DNA of 64,000 nucleotides, from assembly GCF_900187015.1 (NCBI RefSeq), contig NZ_LT906479.1:2356001-2420000 (forward strand), written 5' to 3'. The position numbers and the translations under genes were made by a program. Position 1 is the first letter of the stretch. Each line of letters starts with the position of its first letter. This document shows positions 8,831 through 19,825 of the stretch, one piece after another. The notes beneath the pieces are model-generated. The model was not told where the DNA came from. It made no database searches and saw only the letters and a program-made list of their open reading frames with translations. The stretch is from Serratia ficaria (GTDB lineage: Bacteria > Pseudomonadota > Gammaproteobacteria > Enterobacterales > Enterobacteriaceae).

Positions 8831-8851
8831 ACCGGCTTAGGCCGGTTTTTT
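8831..8851 (+). terminator. Intrinsic terminator of the AGCS gene
   Basis: ACCGGC/GCCGGT stem with a 4-base loop and six T. The stop codon of the converging minus-strand gene (8850-8852) is built from the end of this T tract. Confidence 0.8.
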
Positions 8852-9254
8852 ACAGCTGAAACGGCACCCGCTTGACGAAGTCCTTTTGGAAGGCGTTGGC
8901 TTTTTCCCAGGTGCCTTCCATCGCATATTTTTGACAGATCAGCGTCAGCGTGTGGCGCGCGAAATGGTAGCTCTGCACCCGGAACAGCTGGCAACGCTGC
9001 GGGTTGTTGATCTCGACGATCAGCCGGTTGTGCAGTTTGCTGAGCGCATGCAGGTAGCTCTCGTCGTCGCCGTTTTCCAGACACAGGTTCGCCATCGCCA
9101 GGCTGACGTTGTTGTAGCGCTTCAGGTGGTTGACGTTGCATTCCGGCCGCTTGAGGGCGGCCTCGGCCATGTAGAAGTCTACCGTGGCGTCACGCACGCT
9201 GAATTTGTAGTCATCAATCTTGCCCAGCAGCCATGCATTGATCGAAATAGTCAT
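8850..9254 (-). CDS. Uncharacterised small cytosolic protein behind a Fur box
   Basis: 134 residues, no signal peptide and no membrane span, with a predicted helical, charged composition. The start chosen is the ATG at 9254; the frame continues upstream, but the extra residues would translate the Fur box. A near-consensus Fur site sits 25-42 bases before the start, so iron should repress the gene. I do not firmly recognise the family. It might correspond to the small Fur-regulated protein called FrgA in related bacteria, but that is a guess. It converges with the AGCS gene and is divergent from suf. Confidence 0.7.
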   Translation of the reverse strand: MTISINAWLLGKIDDYKFSVRDATVDFYMAEAALKRPECNVNHLKRYNNVSLAMANLCLENGDDESYLHALSKLHNRLIVEINNPQRCQLFRVQSYHFARHTLTLICQKYAMEGTWEKANAFQKDFVKRVPFQL

Positions 9255-9278
9255 TTGCCCGCGCTCAAATACCAATTG

Positions 9279-9296
9279 AATGATAATCATTATCAT
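9279..9296 (-). promoter_or_regulatory. Fur box upstream of the small 134-residue protein
   Basis: AATGATAATCATTATCAT is a near-perfect match to the Fur consensus of overlapping GATAAT hexamers. It lies directly upstream of the minus-strand gene starting at 9254. Confidence 0.85.
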
Positions 9297-9735
9297 ATTT
9301 GCTGCTGCGTTCGCGATCAATCGTTCTGTTGAGTTTTTTATTGGCCGGCGGGGTGCAATTGCCGCGCGGCGGCCCAATATACTCAGTAGCGACTAAACTT
9401 TAATCAATGGGCGGCCTGTCGGTCCGCCCGCCGGCGCGGCCCAATGGCCGAAAATGCCGGTTATGGCCGATAAACGCATTTTTACGACAGACAAAATGCA
9501 GAAATAGGTATTTTCTATGAATGTTTAAATCGGCAAAGTTCCGCAGCGCTGTAAAGCCTGCGGGCCACCGGGGAAAGCGGTACGGTGATGCAGGATATGC
9601 AGTAAATTCATAGGGATAAAATGAGCTCCTGGCCGCCGGACCGCGCAGCGCGCCGCGACTGTCCCGCGCGCTTGCCGCACGCCGCAGCGAAAAACCGCGC
9701 CCGCGGCGGATACCCCCGCAAAACAAACGGTTGAA
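9297..9735. other. Intergenic region between two Fur boxes
   Basis: Part of the 554-bp gap between the small Fur-box gene and sufA. The middle is an unusually GC-rich stretch (about 9630-9715). No frame on either strand looks coding; the minus-strand frame that covers it runs through the sufA start and its ribosome-binding site. IscR, IHF or OxyR sites known for E. coli suf could lie here, but I cannot assign them. Confidence 0.5.
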
Positions 9736-9752
9736 GTGATAATCGTTATCAC
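9736..9752 (+). promoter_or_regulatory. Fur box of the suf operon
   Basis: GTGATAATCGTTATCAC is a perfect 17-base palindrome and a close Fur consensus, 57 bases before the sufA start. A TTGAAG (9731-9736) overlaps its edge and may be the -35, which would let Fur block polymerase. This agrees with iron-starvation induction of suf known in E. coli. Confidence 0.85.
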
Positions 9753-9808
9753 TAACATATAAGCAACCCAGATTGGCTGTGGTCAAACACGAGTGTGAGG
9801 TAGACCCT

Positions 9809-10180
9809 ATGCAAACGGAAAATGTCGGCACTTTTTCTCTGGATGAAAATGTCTGGCAAGGCATTGCGCTCAGCGACAGCGCCGTACAACAAATTACAAA
9901 ACTGATGCAGCAGGATCCGCAGGTGCAAGGGCTGCAGCTGGGGGTGAAGCAATCCGGCTGCGCCGGGTTCGCTTACGTGCTGGATCTGACGCGCGAACCC
10001 GCCGAAGACGACCTGCTGTTCGAGCGCGACGGCGCCAAACTCTACGTGCCGTTGAAAGCCATGCCGTTTATCGACGGCACCACGGTGGATTTTGTCCGCG
10101 AAGGGCTGAATCAGATATTTAAATTCAATAACCCTAAAGCTCAGCATGCCTGCGGGTGCGGCGAGAGTTTTGGCGTTTGA
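9809..10180 (+). CDS. sufA: Fe-S cluster carrier SufA
   Basis: A-type carrier of 123 residues that receives clusters from SufBCD and passes them to target proteins. The three conserved cysteines are visible: one in [13 protein letters not shown] and two in the C-terminal [11 protein letters not shown]. The ATG at 9809 follows GTGAGG at eight bases; longer in-frame starts would extend an N-terminus the family does not have. First gene of sufABCDSE. Confidence 0.95.
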   Translation: MQTENVGTFSLDENVWQGIALSDSAVQQITKLMQQDPQVQGLQLGVKQSGCAGFAYVLDLTREPAEDDLLFERDGAKLYVPLKAMPFIDGTTVDFVREGLNQIFKFNNPKAQHACGCGESFGV

Positions 10181-10194
10181 GCGATGCAATCAAC

Positions 10195-11691
<1,497 letters not shown>

Positions 11692-11733
11692 CCGCCGAAA
11701 TTTTAGCGCAACAGCGCTACCTGAGGACACAGC

Positions 11734-12480
11734 ATGTTAAGTATCAAGAATTTGAAAGTCAGCGTGGAAGGCAACGAGATCCTCAAGGGATTGGACCTGG
11801 AGATCAAACCGGGTGAAGTGCACGCCATCATGGGGCCGAACGGCTCGGGCAAGAGCACGCTGTCCGCTACGCTGGCCGGGCGCGAAGAGTATGAAGTGAC
11901 CGAAGGCGACGTCAGCTTCAAGGGCAAGGATCTGCTGGAGCTGGATCCGGAAGATCGCGCCGGTGAAGGGGTGTTTCTGGCGTTCCAGTATCCGGTGGAA
12001 ATTCCCGGCGTCAGCAACCACTTCTTCCTGCAGACCTCGGTCAACGCGGTGCGCAAATATCGCCAGCAGGAGCCGCTGGACCGCTTCGACTTCGCCGATT
12101 TTATCGAAGAGAAAATCGCGCTGCTGGATATGCCGCCCGATCTGCTGACCCGCTCGGTCAACGTCGGCTTTTCCGGCGGTGAGAAAAAACGCAACGACAT
12201 CCTGCAAATGGCGGCGCTGGAGCCGGATTTGTGCATCCTGGATGAAACCGATTCCGGCCTGGACATCGACGCGCTCAAGATCGTCGCCAACGGCGTCAAC
12301 TCGCTGCGCGACGGCAAACGCGCGTTCATTATCGTCACCCACTATCAGCGCATTCTGGATTACATCAAGCCGGACTACGTACACGTGTTGTCCCAGGGAC
12401 GCATCGTTAAATCCGGCGATTTCTCGCTGGTGAAACAGCTGGAGGAGCAGGGTTATGGCTGGCTTGCCGACGAACAATAA
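11734..12480 (+). CDS. sufC: Fe-S assembly ATPase SufC
   Basis: ABC-type ATPase of 248 residues that powers the SufBCD scaffold in the cytosol. Walker A is GPNGSGKST (about residues 34-42), the signature is FSGGEKKRND and Walker B is LCILDETDSGLD. The last 26 bases overlap the start of sufD, giving tight coupling. Confidence 0.96.
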   Translation: MLSIKNLKVSVEGNEILKGLDLEIKPGEVHAIMGPNGSGKSTLSATLAGREEYEVTEGDVSFKGKDLLELDPEDRAGEGVFLAFQYPVEIPGVSNHFFLQTSVNAVRKYRQQEPLDRFDFADFIEEKIALLDMPPDLLTRSVNVGFSGGEKKRNDILQMAALEPDLCILDETDSGLDIDALKIVANGVNSLRDGKRAFIIVTHYQRILDYIKPDYVHVLSQGRIVKSGDFSLVKQLEEQGYGWLADEQ

Positions 12481-13741
12481 TTCACGCGCGCTGCAGCAGT
12501 TGTACAGCCTGTTTGAAGCCCGCGGCGGCGAACACTCCGCCCATGCGCTGGCGCACTGGCAGCAGGCGCTGCGCCTGGGCTGGCCGACGCGCAAGCATGA
12601 GAACTGGAAATACACGCCGCTGGAAGGATTGCTGGAGCAGCAGTTCCTCGAACCGCAGGCCGAGGCGGTCAGCACGGCGCAGCGCGACGCATTGGCGCTG
12701 GATATCGACGCTTACCGACTGGTGTTTGTCGACGGCCGCTACAGCGAAGCGCTCAGCGACAGCCAACTGGGCGATTACCAGTTCGATCTGGCCGCCTACG
12801 GCATTCCGCAGGCGCTGCCGGAGCCGATTCAGCCGGAGATTTTCCTGCACCTGACCGAGAGCCTGGCGCAGGAAACCAGCATCATCCGCCTGGCTGCCGG
12901 CAAGGTCGCCGAACGCCCGCTGTACCTGCTGCATATCAGCAGCGGGCGCGGCGGCGAGGGTGAGGTGAATACCGTGCATCATCGCCATCATCTGGAGATT
13001 GCGCGCGGCGCCGAGGCCGAGGTGATCGAACATTATGTCAGCCTGGACGGCGCCGCGCATTTCACCGGCGCGCGCCTGACCGCCAACGTGGCGGACAACG
13101 CCGGGCTGCGTCACTGCAAGCTGGCGTTCGAAAGCCGGCCGAGCTATCACTTCGCGCATAACGATCTGGTGATCGGCCGCGACGCGCGGGTGAAAAGCGA
13201 CAGCTTCCTGCTGGGCGCCGGCTTGACCCGCCACAACACCAGCGCGCAGCTGAACGGCGAAGGCAGCGAGCTGGCGATCAACAGCCTGGTGCTGCCGGTC
13301 GGCAAAGAGATATGCGATACCCGCACCTACCTGGAGCACAACAAGGGCTACTGCGAAAGCCGCCAGCTGCATAAAACCGTGGTCAGCGACCGCGCCAGGG
13401 CGGTGTTCAACGGCATGATCAAAGTGGCCAAACACGCGATCAAGACCGACGGCCAGATGAACAACCACAACCTGCTGTTGGGCAAGGTGGCGGAGGTGGA
13501 CACCAAGCCGCAGCTCGAGATCTACGCCGACGACGTCAAGTGCAGCCACGGCGCCACCGTCGGGCGCATCGATGAGGAACAGCTGTTCTATCTGCAGTCG
13601 CGCGGCATCGGCAAGCACGCGGCGCAGCAGATGATCATCTTCGCCTTCGCCGCCGAACTGACCGAAGGCATCGCCAATGAAACCATCCGCGAATGGGTGC
13701 TGGCGCGCATTGCGCAGCGCCTGCCGGGGGAGGCCGCATGA
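12455..13741 (+). CDS. sufD: Fe-S assembly protein SufD
   Basis: 428-residue paralogue of SufB (E. coli 423) that forms the SufBC2D heterocomplex and helps acquire iron. The N-terminus [15 protein letters not shown] and the [20 protein letters not shown] segment are diagnostic, and the C-terminal core repeats the beta-helix seen in SufB. It overlaps sufC by 26 bases, and its TGA overlaps the ATG of sufS. Confidence 0.96.
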   Translation: MAGLPTNNNSRALQQLYSLFEARGGEHSAHALAHWQQALRLGWPTRKHENWKYTPLEGLLEQQFLEPQAEAVSTAQRDALALDIDAYRLVFVDGRYSEALSDSQLGDYQFDLAAYGIPQALPEPIQPEIFLHLTESLAQETSIIRLAAGKVAERPLYLLHISSGRGGEGEVNTVHHRHHLEIARGAEAEVIEHYVSLDGAAHFTGARLTANVADNAGLRHCKLAFESRPSYHFAHNDLVIGRDARVKSDSFLLGAGLTRHNTSAQLNGEGSELAINSLVLPVGKEICDTRTYLEHNKGYCESRQLHKTVVSDRARAVFNGMIKVAKHAIKTDGQMNNHNLLLGKVAEVDTKPQLEIYADDVKCSHGATVGRIDEEQLFYLQSRGIGKHAAQQMIIFAFAAELTEGIANETIREWVLARIAQRLPGEAA

Positions 13742-14964
13742 GTTATCCGATTGAGCGCGTGCGCAGCGATTTTCCGCTGCTGGCGCGCGAGGTCAACGGC
13801 AAACCGTTGGCCTACCTCGACAGCGCCGCCAGCGCGCAGAAGCCGCAGGCGGTGATCGATCGCGAGCTGGACTTCTATCGCCACGGCTACGCCGCGGTGC
13901 ACCGCGGCATTCATACCCTGAGCGCCGAGGCGACGCAGGAGATGGAGGCGGTGCGTGAAAAGGCGGCGCGCTTTATCAACGCCGGCTCGGCGGAAGAGAT
14001 CGTGTTCGTCAAGGGCACCACCGAGGGCATCAACCTGGTGGCCAACAGCTTCGGCCGCCATTTGCTGCAGCCGGGCGACAGCGTCGTCATCACCGAGATG
14101 GAACACCACGCCAACATCGTGCCCTGGCAGATGCTGGCGCAGGAGCGCGGGCTGGATCTGCGGGTCTGGCCGCTGCAGCCGGACGGCACGCTGGATCTGG
14201 CGCAGCTGCCGGGCCTGATCGATCCGTCGACCAGGCTGCTGGCGCTCACTCAGGTGTCCAACGTATTGGGCAGCGTCAACCCGGTGCGCGAGATCATCGC
14301 CCGGGCCAAGGCGCTGGCGCCGGCCTTGAAGGTGCTGGTGGACGGCGCGCAGGCGGTGATGCACCAACGGGTCGACGTACAGGCGCTGGACTGCGATTTT
14401 TACGCGTTCTCCGGCCACAAGCTGTACGGGCCTTCCGGCATCGGCATTCTGTACGGCCGCCAGGCGCTGCTGCAGCAGATGCCGCCGTGGGAAGGCGGCG
14501 GGGCGATGATCCAACAGGTCAGCCTGACCAACGGCACCACCTTCGCCGAACCGCCGTGGCGCTTTGAGGCCGGTTCGCCCAATACCGCCGGCATCATGGG
14601 GCTGGGGGCGGCGATCGACTACGTCAATGCGCTGGGGCTGGAGGCGATCCACGACTACGAGCAATCGCTGATGCACTATGCGCTCGAGGCGCTGCGGCAG
14701 GTGCCGACGCTGAAAATCTACGGCCCGACGGCTCGCGCCGGGGTGATAGCCTTCAATCTGGGCGAACACCATGCCTACGACGTCGGCAGCTTCCTCGATC
14801 AGTACGGCATCGCCATCCGCACCGGCCATCACTGCGCTATGCCGCTGATGGCGTTTTATCAGGTGCCGAGCATGTGCCGCGCCTCGCTGGCGTTATATAA
14901 TACGCGGGAAGAGGTGGATCGGCTGGTGGCCGGTCTGCAGCGTATTCATCAGCTGTTGGGCTAG
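13738..14964 (+). CDS. sufS: Cysteine desulfurase SufS
   Basis: PLP-dependent class II cysteine desulfurase, 408 residues, that removes sulfur from cysteine and hands it to SufE. The PLP lysine lies in [11 protein letters not shown] (about residue 227) and the catalytic cysteine in [11 protein letters not shown] (about residue 365). The ATGA overlap with sufD fixes the start. Confidence 0.96.
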   Translation: MSYPIERVRSDFPLLAREVNGKPLAYLDSAASAQKPQAVIDRELDFYRHGYAAVHRGIHTLSAEATQEMEAVREKAARFINAGSAEEIVFVKGTTEGINLVANSFGRHLLQPGDSVVITEMEHHANIVPWQMLAQERGLDLRVWPLQPDGTLDLAQLPGLIDPSTRLLALTQVSNVLGSVNPVREIIARAKALAPALKVLVDGAQAVMHQRVDVQALDCDFYAFSGHKLYGPSGIGILYGRQALLQQMPPWEGGGAMIQQVSLTNGTTFAEPPWRFEAGSPNTAGIMGLGAAIDYVNALGLEAIHDYEQSLMHYALEALRQVPTLKIYGPTARAGVIAFNLGEHHAYDVGSFLDQYGIAIRTGHHCAMPLMAFYQVPSMCRASLALYNTREEVDRLVAGLQRIHQLLG

Positions 14965-15000
14965 GCCGGGGTTAGCCCCGGCATGACTGAAAGGATCCTC

Positions 15001-15417
15001 ATGGCGAATTTGCCGGACAAAGATAAATTGGTACGTAATTTCTCCCGTTGCCTGAATTGGGAGGAGAAATACCTGTACGTGATCGAACTGGGCGCCAAGC
15101 TGCCGGCGCTGGATGACGCCGAGCGGCAGCCCGGCAACCTGATTTCCGGCTGCCAGAGCCAGGTGTGGATTGTGATGAGCACCGATGAACAGGGGCAGGT
15201 TGAATTTCACGGCGACAGCGATGCGGCGATCGTCAAAGGGCTGTTGGCGGTGGTGTTTGTTCTTTATCGTCAGCTGACCCCGCAGCAAATTGTCGAACTC
15301 GACGTGCGGCCGTTCTTCGCCGAACTGGCGCTCAGCCAGCATTTGACGCCGTCGCGCTCCCAGGGGCTGGAAGCGATGATCCGCGCTATCCGCAACAAGG
15401 CCGCTCAGCTGCTCTGA
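15001..15417 (+). CDS. sufE: Sulfur acceptor SufE
   Basis: 138 residues, the same length as in E. coli. SufE takes persulfide sulfur from SufS on the conserved cysteine in [10 protein letters not shown] (Cys51) and moves it to SufB. The ATG at 15001 is preceded by GAAAGGATCC; the upstream in-frame ATG at 14983 would add six atypical residues. Last gene of the operon. Confidence 0.95.
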   Translation: MANLPDKDKLVRNFSRCLNWEEKYLYVIELGAKLPALDDAERQPGNLISGCQSQVWIVMSTDEQGQVEFHGDSDAAIVKGLLAVVFVLYRQLTPQQIVELDVRPFFAELALSQHLTPSRSQGLEAMIRAIRNKAAQLL

Positions 15418-15439
15418 GCCGCTTCCCATCGAAGCTACC

Positions 15440-15476
15440 AAGACTCGTTGATGCATTTTCTTTGTCAATGAGTCTT
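15440..15476 (+). terminator. Hairpin after sufE
   Basis: AAGACTCGTTGA (15440-15451) pairs with TCAATGAGTCTT (15465-15476) with one mismatch, followed by a short T-rich stretch. A likely end of the suf transcript. Confidence 0.55.
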
Positions 15477-15714
15477 TACAATCCCTCTCCGCTGTCCCGC
15501 AGTGCGGGCTAAACCATTGACATTTCAGCAGCTTACCCATTGACGAACCGCTGACAATCACGCAGGGTGATTACGTTATAACGTGTTGATTTTTAGAGGA
15601 GTTATTGCCTTTGTTGCCAGCGTTGCTAGTATTAATCAGGTATTGTCTGATTTACCCACAGCCAAGTGCTCGTTAGCCTTGAGGCCGAACCGTAATAAAA
15701 ATATAGGGATGATA

Positions 15715-16731
15715 ATGAAACGTGCGTTGAGTTTAATGGGCATGCTGTTCGCCACCGTTCTGACCGGCACGCAAGCCGCCAGCGCGACCGAATATCCGCT
15801 GCCGCCGCCGGACAGCCGCCTGATCGGCGAAAACACCACCTATACCGTGCCGAACGACGGCCGGCCGCTGGAAGCGATTGCCGCCGATTACAAGATTGGC
15901 CTGCTGGGCATGCTGGAGGCCAACCCGGGCACCGATCCGTTCCTGCCCAAGCCGGGCACGGTATTGACCATCCCGACCCAGATGCTGTTGCCGGACACCA
16001 AGCGCGAAGGCATCGTGGTCAACCTGGCCGAGCTGCGTCTTTACTATTATCCGAAAGGCGAGAACAAGGTGATTGTCTATCCGATCGGCATCGGCCAGAC
16101 CGGCATGCATACGCCGCTGCAGGTGACCTCGGTCAGCCAGAAAATCCCCAACCCGACCTGGACGCCAACCGCCAACATCCGCAAGCGCTATCAGGCCAAG
16201 GGCGTAACCCTGCCGGCGGTGGTGCCGGCCGGCCCTGAAAACCCGATGGGGCTGTTCGCCATGCGTCTGGCGATGGGGCACGGCGAATATCTGATCCACG
16301 GCACCAACGCCAACTTCGGCATCGGCATGCGCGTCAGCTCCGGCTGCATTCGCTTGCGTCCGGATGATATCGAAGCGCTGTTCAACATGGTGCCGCGCGG
16401 CACCCGCGTGCAGGTGATCAACGATCCGGTGAAAATCTCGATGGAGCCGGACGGCAAACGCTATGTGGAAGTGCACCAGCCGCTGTCGCGCGTCGAGAAC
16501 GACGATCCGCAGACCATGCCGATCGCCCTGTCGAAGGACGAGAAAGCCTTCGCCGCCGACGGGCAGACCGATCGGGGCGTATTCGACAGCGCGGTTGTAC
16601 GCCGCTCTGGCATGCCGGTACTGGTTAACGTGGGGCAGAACCCCTCTGAGGTGAGTTTGACGCCTGAAGCGGCGCCTGCGGCGAATAAGAGCCCATTCAA
16701 AGGCGGCGCGCCGATCAGCTCGGTGAATTAA
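15715..16731 (+). CDS. ldtE: Periplasmic L,D-transpeptidase LdtE (YnhG)
   Basis: 338-residue peptidoglycan cross-linking enzyme that forms 3-3 bonds between diaminopimelate residues. A signal peptide (about residues 1-24, cleavage after TQAASA), a LysM-like segment (YTVPNDGRPLEAIAADYKI) and the YkuD domain are visible. The catalytic motif is HGTNANFGIG.RVSSGCIRLRPDD with the nucleophilic cysteine in SSGCIRL. The start at 15715 has AGGG six bases upstream; the ATG at 15709 is too close to it. Same position after sufE as in E. coli. Confidence 0.93.
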   Translation: MKRALSLMGMLFATVLTGTQAASATEYPLPPPDSRLIGENTTYTVPNDGRPLEAIAADYKIGLLGMLEANPGTDPFLPKPGTVLTIPTQMLLPDTKREGIVVNLAELRLYYYPKGENKVIVYPIGIGQTGMHTPLQVTSVSQKIPNPTWTPTANIRKRYQAKGVTLPAVVPAGPENPMGLFAMRLAMGHGEYLIHGTNANFGIGMRVSSGCIRLRPDDIEALFNMVPRGTRVQVINDPVKISMEPDGKRYVEVHQPLSRVENDDPQTMPIALSKDEKAFAADGQTDRGVFDSAVVRRSGMPVLVNVGQNPSEVSLTPEAAPAANKSPFKGGAPISSVN

Positions 16732-16749
16732 GCCGGATTGACTGACTCG

Positions 16750-16778
16750 GGGTTCAGCTTGCTGAACCCTTTTTTTTT
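16750..16778 (+). terminator. Intrinsic terminator of ldtE
   Basis: GGGTTCAGC/GCTGAACCC stem with a 2-base spacer and a nine-T run. Confidence 0.9.
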
Positions 16779-16807
16779 GCGCTGGAGAGGGGAGCATGGC
16801 GCAAACG

Positions 16808-16838
16808 AAAAAAAACGGCGCACAGTGTGCGCCGTTTT
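16808..16838 (-). terminator. Intrinsic terminator of lpp
   Basis: CGGCGCAC/GTGCGCCG stem with a 3-base loop; on the minus strand it is followed by eight T. It lies 18 bases beyond the lpp stop. Confidence 0.9.
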
Positions 16839-16855
16839 CAATAACCGAAGCTAAC

Positions 16856-17113
<258 letters not shown>

Positions 17114-17136
17114 TTAATCTCCATGTAGCGTTACAA

Positions 17137-17165
17137 GTATTACACAAACTTTTTTCGAAAGAGAA
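17137..17165 (-). promoter_or_regulatory. lpp promoter
   Basis: On the minus strand TTCTCT (17160-17165), a 17-base spacer and TAATAC (17137-17142). The sequence from the -10 to the start codon is almost identical to the E. coli lpp leader, and the region upstream is AT-rich like an UP element. Confidence 0.8.
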
Positions 17166-17345
17166 TAATTTTTTTGTATTGGAGTGCTTTATTTTGATCG
17201 TTCGCTCAAACTTACATCTGCTTTTACAAAATGGTTAAAAAAACGAGGGAAAACAGCCGGATTCCATGGGACAACTCCTATTTGCAATTAGCCAAATAAT
17301 GAGCAGCGTGCGGTTGCGTTTTTGAGAAAATAGTTTACTACTGCT
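17166..17345. other. AT-rich lpp upstream region
   Basis: Part of the 308-bp gap between lpp and pykF. Long A/T runs, no coding frame. It contains the upstream part of the lpp promoter and then the pykF terminator. Confidence 0.6.
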
Positions 17346-17372
17346 AAAAAAAACGCCGCAAAGCGGCGTTTT
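17346..17372 (-). terminator. Intrinsic terminator of pykF
   Basis: CGCCGC-AAA-GCGGCG stem, followed on the minus strand by eight T, 28 bases after the pykF stop. Confidence 0.9.
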
Positions 17373-17400
17373 GATCAAGGAAATTATGTCACGTTTTATA

Positions 17401-18813
17401 TTATAGCACGTGAACCGAGGCCGTATTGGTGGTGCCGCTCGGCACCAGAGCGCCGGAAACCATCACCACCACGTCGCCTTTCTGCGCCAGGCCGCTGGCC
17501 AGCGCGGCTTCTTTGCCGATGCGGTAGAAGTCGTCGGTAGAGGCGATTTCCTTTACCATCTGCGGGATCACGCCTTTGCTCAGGATCAGCTGGTGGGCGG
17601 TGACTTCGTTGGTGGTCAGCGCCAGGATCACCGCGTTCGGGAAGTATTTGCGCACCGATTTGGCAGACTTGCCGCCGCTGGTGGCGACCACGATCAGCGG
17701 CGCGTCCAGTTTTTCCGCGGTTTCGACCGCGCCGCGGCAGACGGCTTCGGTGATGCGCAGCTTGCGGTTGTCGTTCAGGCTGTCGATGCGGCTCGGCATG
17801 ACGCGATCGGTGCGCTCACAGATGGTCGCCATGATGCCGACCGCTTCCAGCGGATATTTGCCCTTGGCGCTCTCGCCGGACAGCATGACGGCGTCGGTGC
17901 CGTCCAGAATGGCGTTGGCGACGTCGCCGGCTTCCGCGCGGGTAGGGCGCGGGTTCTTGATCATCGAATCCAGCATCTGGGTGGCGGTGATCACCACTTT
18001 GCGCGCGCGGTTGCATTTCTCGATCATCATCTTCTGAGCGAAGATCACTTCTTCTACCGGGATCTCCACGCCCAGGTCGCCGCGGGCGACCATGATGCCG
18101 TCGGAGGCTTCGAGGATTTCGTCGAAGTTGTTCAGGCCTTCCTGGTTTTCAATCTTGGAGATGATCTGGATCTGCTCGCCGCCGTGGGCCTTCAGGTGTT
18201 CACGAATTTCCAGCACGTCGGAACGCTTGCGGATAAACGAAGCGGCAACGAAGTCGACGCCTTGTTCGCAGCCGAAGATCAGGTCGCGCTTGTCTTTTTC
18301 AGCCAGCGCGGGCAGCTGGATGGACACGCCCGGCAGGTTAACGCCTTTGTTTTCGCCCAGGTCGCCGTTGTTCAGCACCTTGCAGACCACTTCGTTTTCG
18401 GTCACGTGGGTGACTTCCATGCCGATCAGGCCATCGTCCACCAGCACGGTGTTGCCGATTTTCAGGTCAGCGGAGAAGCCGGCGTAGGTCACCGCAACGC
18501 GTTCGTTGTTGCCGATCACGCTCTGGTCGGTGGTGAAGGTGAAGGTCTGGCCGGCGACCAGAGAGGCGTCTTTGCCGCCTTCCAGCTTCATGGTGCGGAT
18601 TTCCGGGCCTTTGGTATCCAGCAGGATGCCGGCGTTCATACCGGTTTTGGCCATCACGGCGCGCATGTTCTTGATGCGGTTGCCGTGCTCTTCATAGTCG
18701 CCGTGGGAGAAGTTGAGACGCATGACGTTCATGCCCGCGTTCAACAGATTGGTCAGCATTTCTTCCGATTCGGTTTTTGGACCGATGGTACAAACAATTT
18801 TGGTCTTTTTCAT
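17401..18813 (-). CDS. pykF: Pyruvate kinase I PykF
   Basis: 470 residues, the exact length of E. coli PykF. It converts phosphoenolpyruvate and ADP to pyruvate and ATP and in this isozyme is activated by fructose-1,6-bisphosphate. Visible marks: [12 protein letters not shown] at the N-terminus, [23 protein letters not shown] in the barrel and the C-terminal allosteric domain ending in NTASVHVL. A Cra-like operator lies far upstream (19037-19052). Confidence 0.97.
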   Translation of the reverse strand: MKKTKIVCTIGPKTESEEMLTNLLNAGMNVMRLNFSHGDYEEHGNRIKNMRAVMAKTGMNAGILLDTKGPEIRTMKLEGGKDASLVAGQTFTFTTDQSVIGNNERVAVTYAGFSADLKIGNTVLVDDGLIGMEVTHVTENEVVCKVLNNGDLGENKGVNLPGVSIQLPALAEKDKRDLIFGCEQGVDFVAASFIRKRSDVLEIREHLKAHGGEQIQIISKIENQEGLNNFDEILEASDGIMVARGDLGVEIPVEEVIFAQKMMIEKCNRARKVVITATQMLDSMIKNPRPTRAEAGDVANAILDGTDAVMLSGESAKGKYPLEAVGIMATICERTDRVMPSRIDSLNDNRKLRITEAVCRGAVETAEKLDAPLIVVATSGGKSAKSVRKYFPNAVILALTTNEVTAHQLILSKGVIPQMVKEIASTDDFYRIGKEAALASGLAQKGDVVVMVSGALVPSGTTNTASVHVL

Positions 18814-19208
18814 GACGGAGTTTTCTACAAGTTGTGATGGATAAAAAAACGAATAAAACCAGTGGTGGAACCACGGGTATGGAATTTGAGTCGTGCCTGG
18901 TGGTGCAAAACATAGTTAAGGATAGGTGACGACAGTCGAAGTGGTGCGGAAAAATTCGGCCCGCGCCGGGGTGCGGGGATGCTGCGCAACGGGATGAGAT
19001 GAAAATGTGTTGTTATTGCGTTTTCGCAGATCAAGGGCTGAAACCATTCAACTGAAAGACGTTGCGCATTATAAAGGCTAAGCGGCGGGAAACAAAATAA
19101 AAAACCGAGCGGCGGGGCCGGATCCGTCAAATCGGCAGCAAATGTGGCGCAAATGCAAATCGGCAGGGGGCAGTTGTTGCGCAAATAACCTTGCTGTGAA
19201 TGAAGTCT
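18814..19208. other. 395-bp region upstream of pykF
   Basis: Holds the pykF leader and promoter and a Cra-like site at 19037-19052. No coding frame is convincing. The cupin gene at 19209 ends at the far edge. Confidence 0.6.
19037..19052 (-). promoter_or_regulatory. Cra (FruR)-like operator upstream of pykF
   Basis: GCTGAAACCATTCAAC matches the Cra half-site pattern TGAANCNNTNCA. E. coli pykF is repressed by Cra, so the assignment fits known biology. The site is about 225 bases before the start codon. Confidence 0.6.
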
Positions 19209-19514
19209 TTACCGCGGCCGGGTTATTTCCAGCAGCGAGCCGGCGGCCAGGCAGAAGCAGCCGCTGGCGACGCGGGCCGCAATCTCGATGCTTTCACCGG
19301 CTGTCAGAAGGTGCTGATCGCCGCCGACGGTGAATTCGAACTCGCCTGACAGCACCCGGGTTTGCAGCGCGCAGTCGCGTTTTTGCAGCTGGCCGAAAGC
19401 GCCGGCGTCGAAGCGCACTTCCACCGCCGCCAGGCCGTCGCTCATGGTGCCTTCGCGCCGGGCCAGGCCATTGTCCAGCGGCTGAAACGCGGTCTTGGCG
19501 ATAAATGTGGTCAT
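19209..19514 (-). CDS. Small cupin-fold protein with degenerate metal site
   Basis: 101 residues from the ATG at 19514, which has AGGAG in the right place. The pattern LAAVEVRFDAG..., RVLSGEFEFTVGG, LTAGESIEIAARV and LLEITRP is that of single-domain cupins of the KdgF kind. The usual metal ligands are missing: where G(X)5HXH(X)3-4E is expected the protein reads GAFGQLQKRDCALQTRVLSG, and the second-motif histidine is also lost. It probably does not bind a metal in the usual manner. Role unknown; it lies alone between pykF and the tRNA array. Confidence 0.7.
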   Translation of the reverse strand: MTTFIAKTAFQPLDNGLARREGTMSDGLAAVEVRFDAGAFGQLQKRDCALQTRVLSGEFEFTVGGDQHLLTAGESIEIAARVASGCFCLAAGSLLEITRPR

Positions 19515-19632
19515 GGTGCGCTCCTGATAGGCGAAGGTCGGAAGGGTAACGACGTGCCGGATGACGGGGTCGAGTCGGGACAGATTAACGGAAATCTTGC
19601 AAACGCGGGAGAGAACCGGAGAAAGCAATTTT

Positions 19633-19709
19633 TGGTGCGTCCGAGTGGACTCGAACCACCGACCCCCACCATGTCAAGGTGGTGCTCTAACCAACTGAGC
19701 TACGGACGC
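19633..19709 (-). tRNA. tRNA-Val (anticodon GAC), copy 1
   Basis: 77 bases including encoded CCA. Reading the minus strand: acceptor GCGTCCG/CGGACGC, D arm with AGCTCAGTTGGTTAGAGC, anticodon stem CCACC/GGTGG with loop TTGACAT (anticodon GAC), T arm with GGTTCGAGTCC. Identical in sequence, as far as I can compare, to E. coli valW. Confidence 0.97.
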
Positions 19710-19728
19710 ACTGCACTGCTTCAGAATT

Positions 19729-19805
19729 TGGTGCGTCCGAGTGGACTCGAACCACCGACCCCCACCATGTCAAGGTGGTGCTCTAACCAACTGAGCTACG
19801 GACGC
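19729..19805 (-). tRNA. tRNA-Val (anticodon GAC), copy 2
   Basis: Identical to the copy at 19633-19709 over all 77 bases and separated from it by 19 bases, so the three copies are most likely cut from one precursor. Confidence 0.97.
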
Positions 19806-19825
19806 ACTGAACTGCTTCAGGAATT

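Noticed and set aside
9400..9864. Minus-strand 154-codon frame between the Fur-box gene and sufA
   Set aside because: Runs through the suf Fur box and the sufA start, lacks a ribosome-binding site and has no family features.
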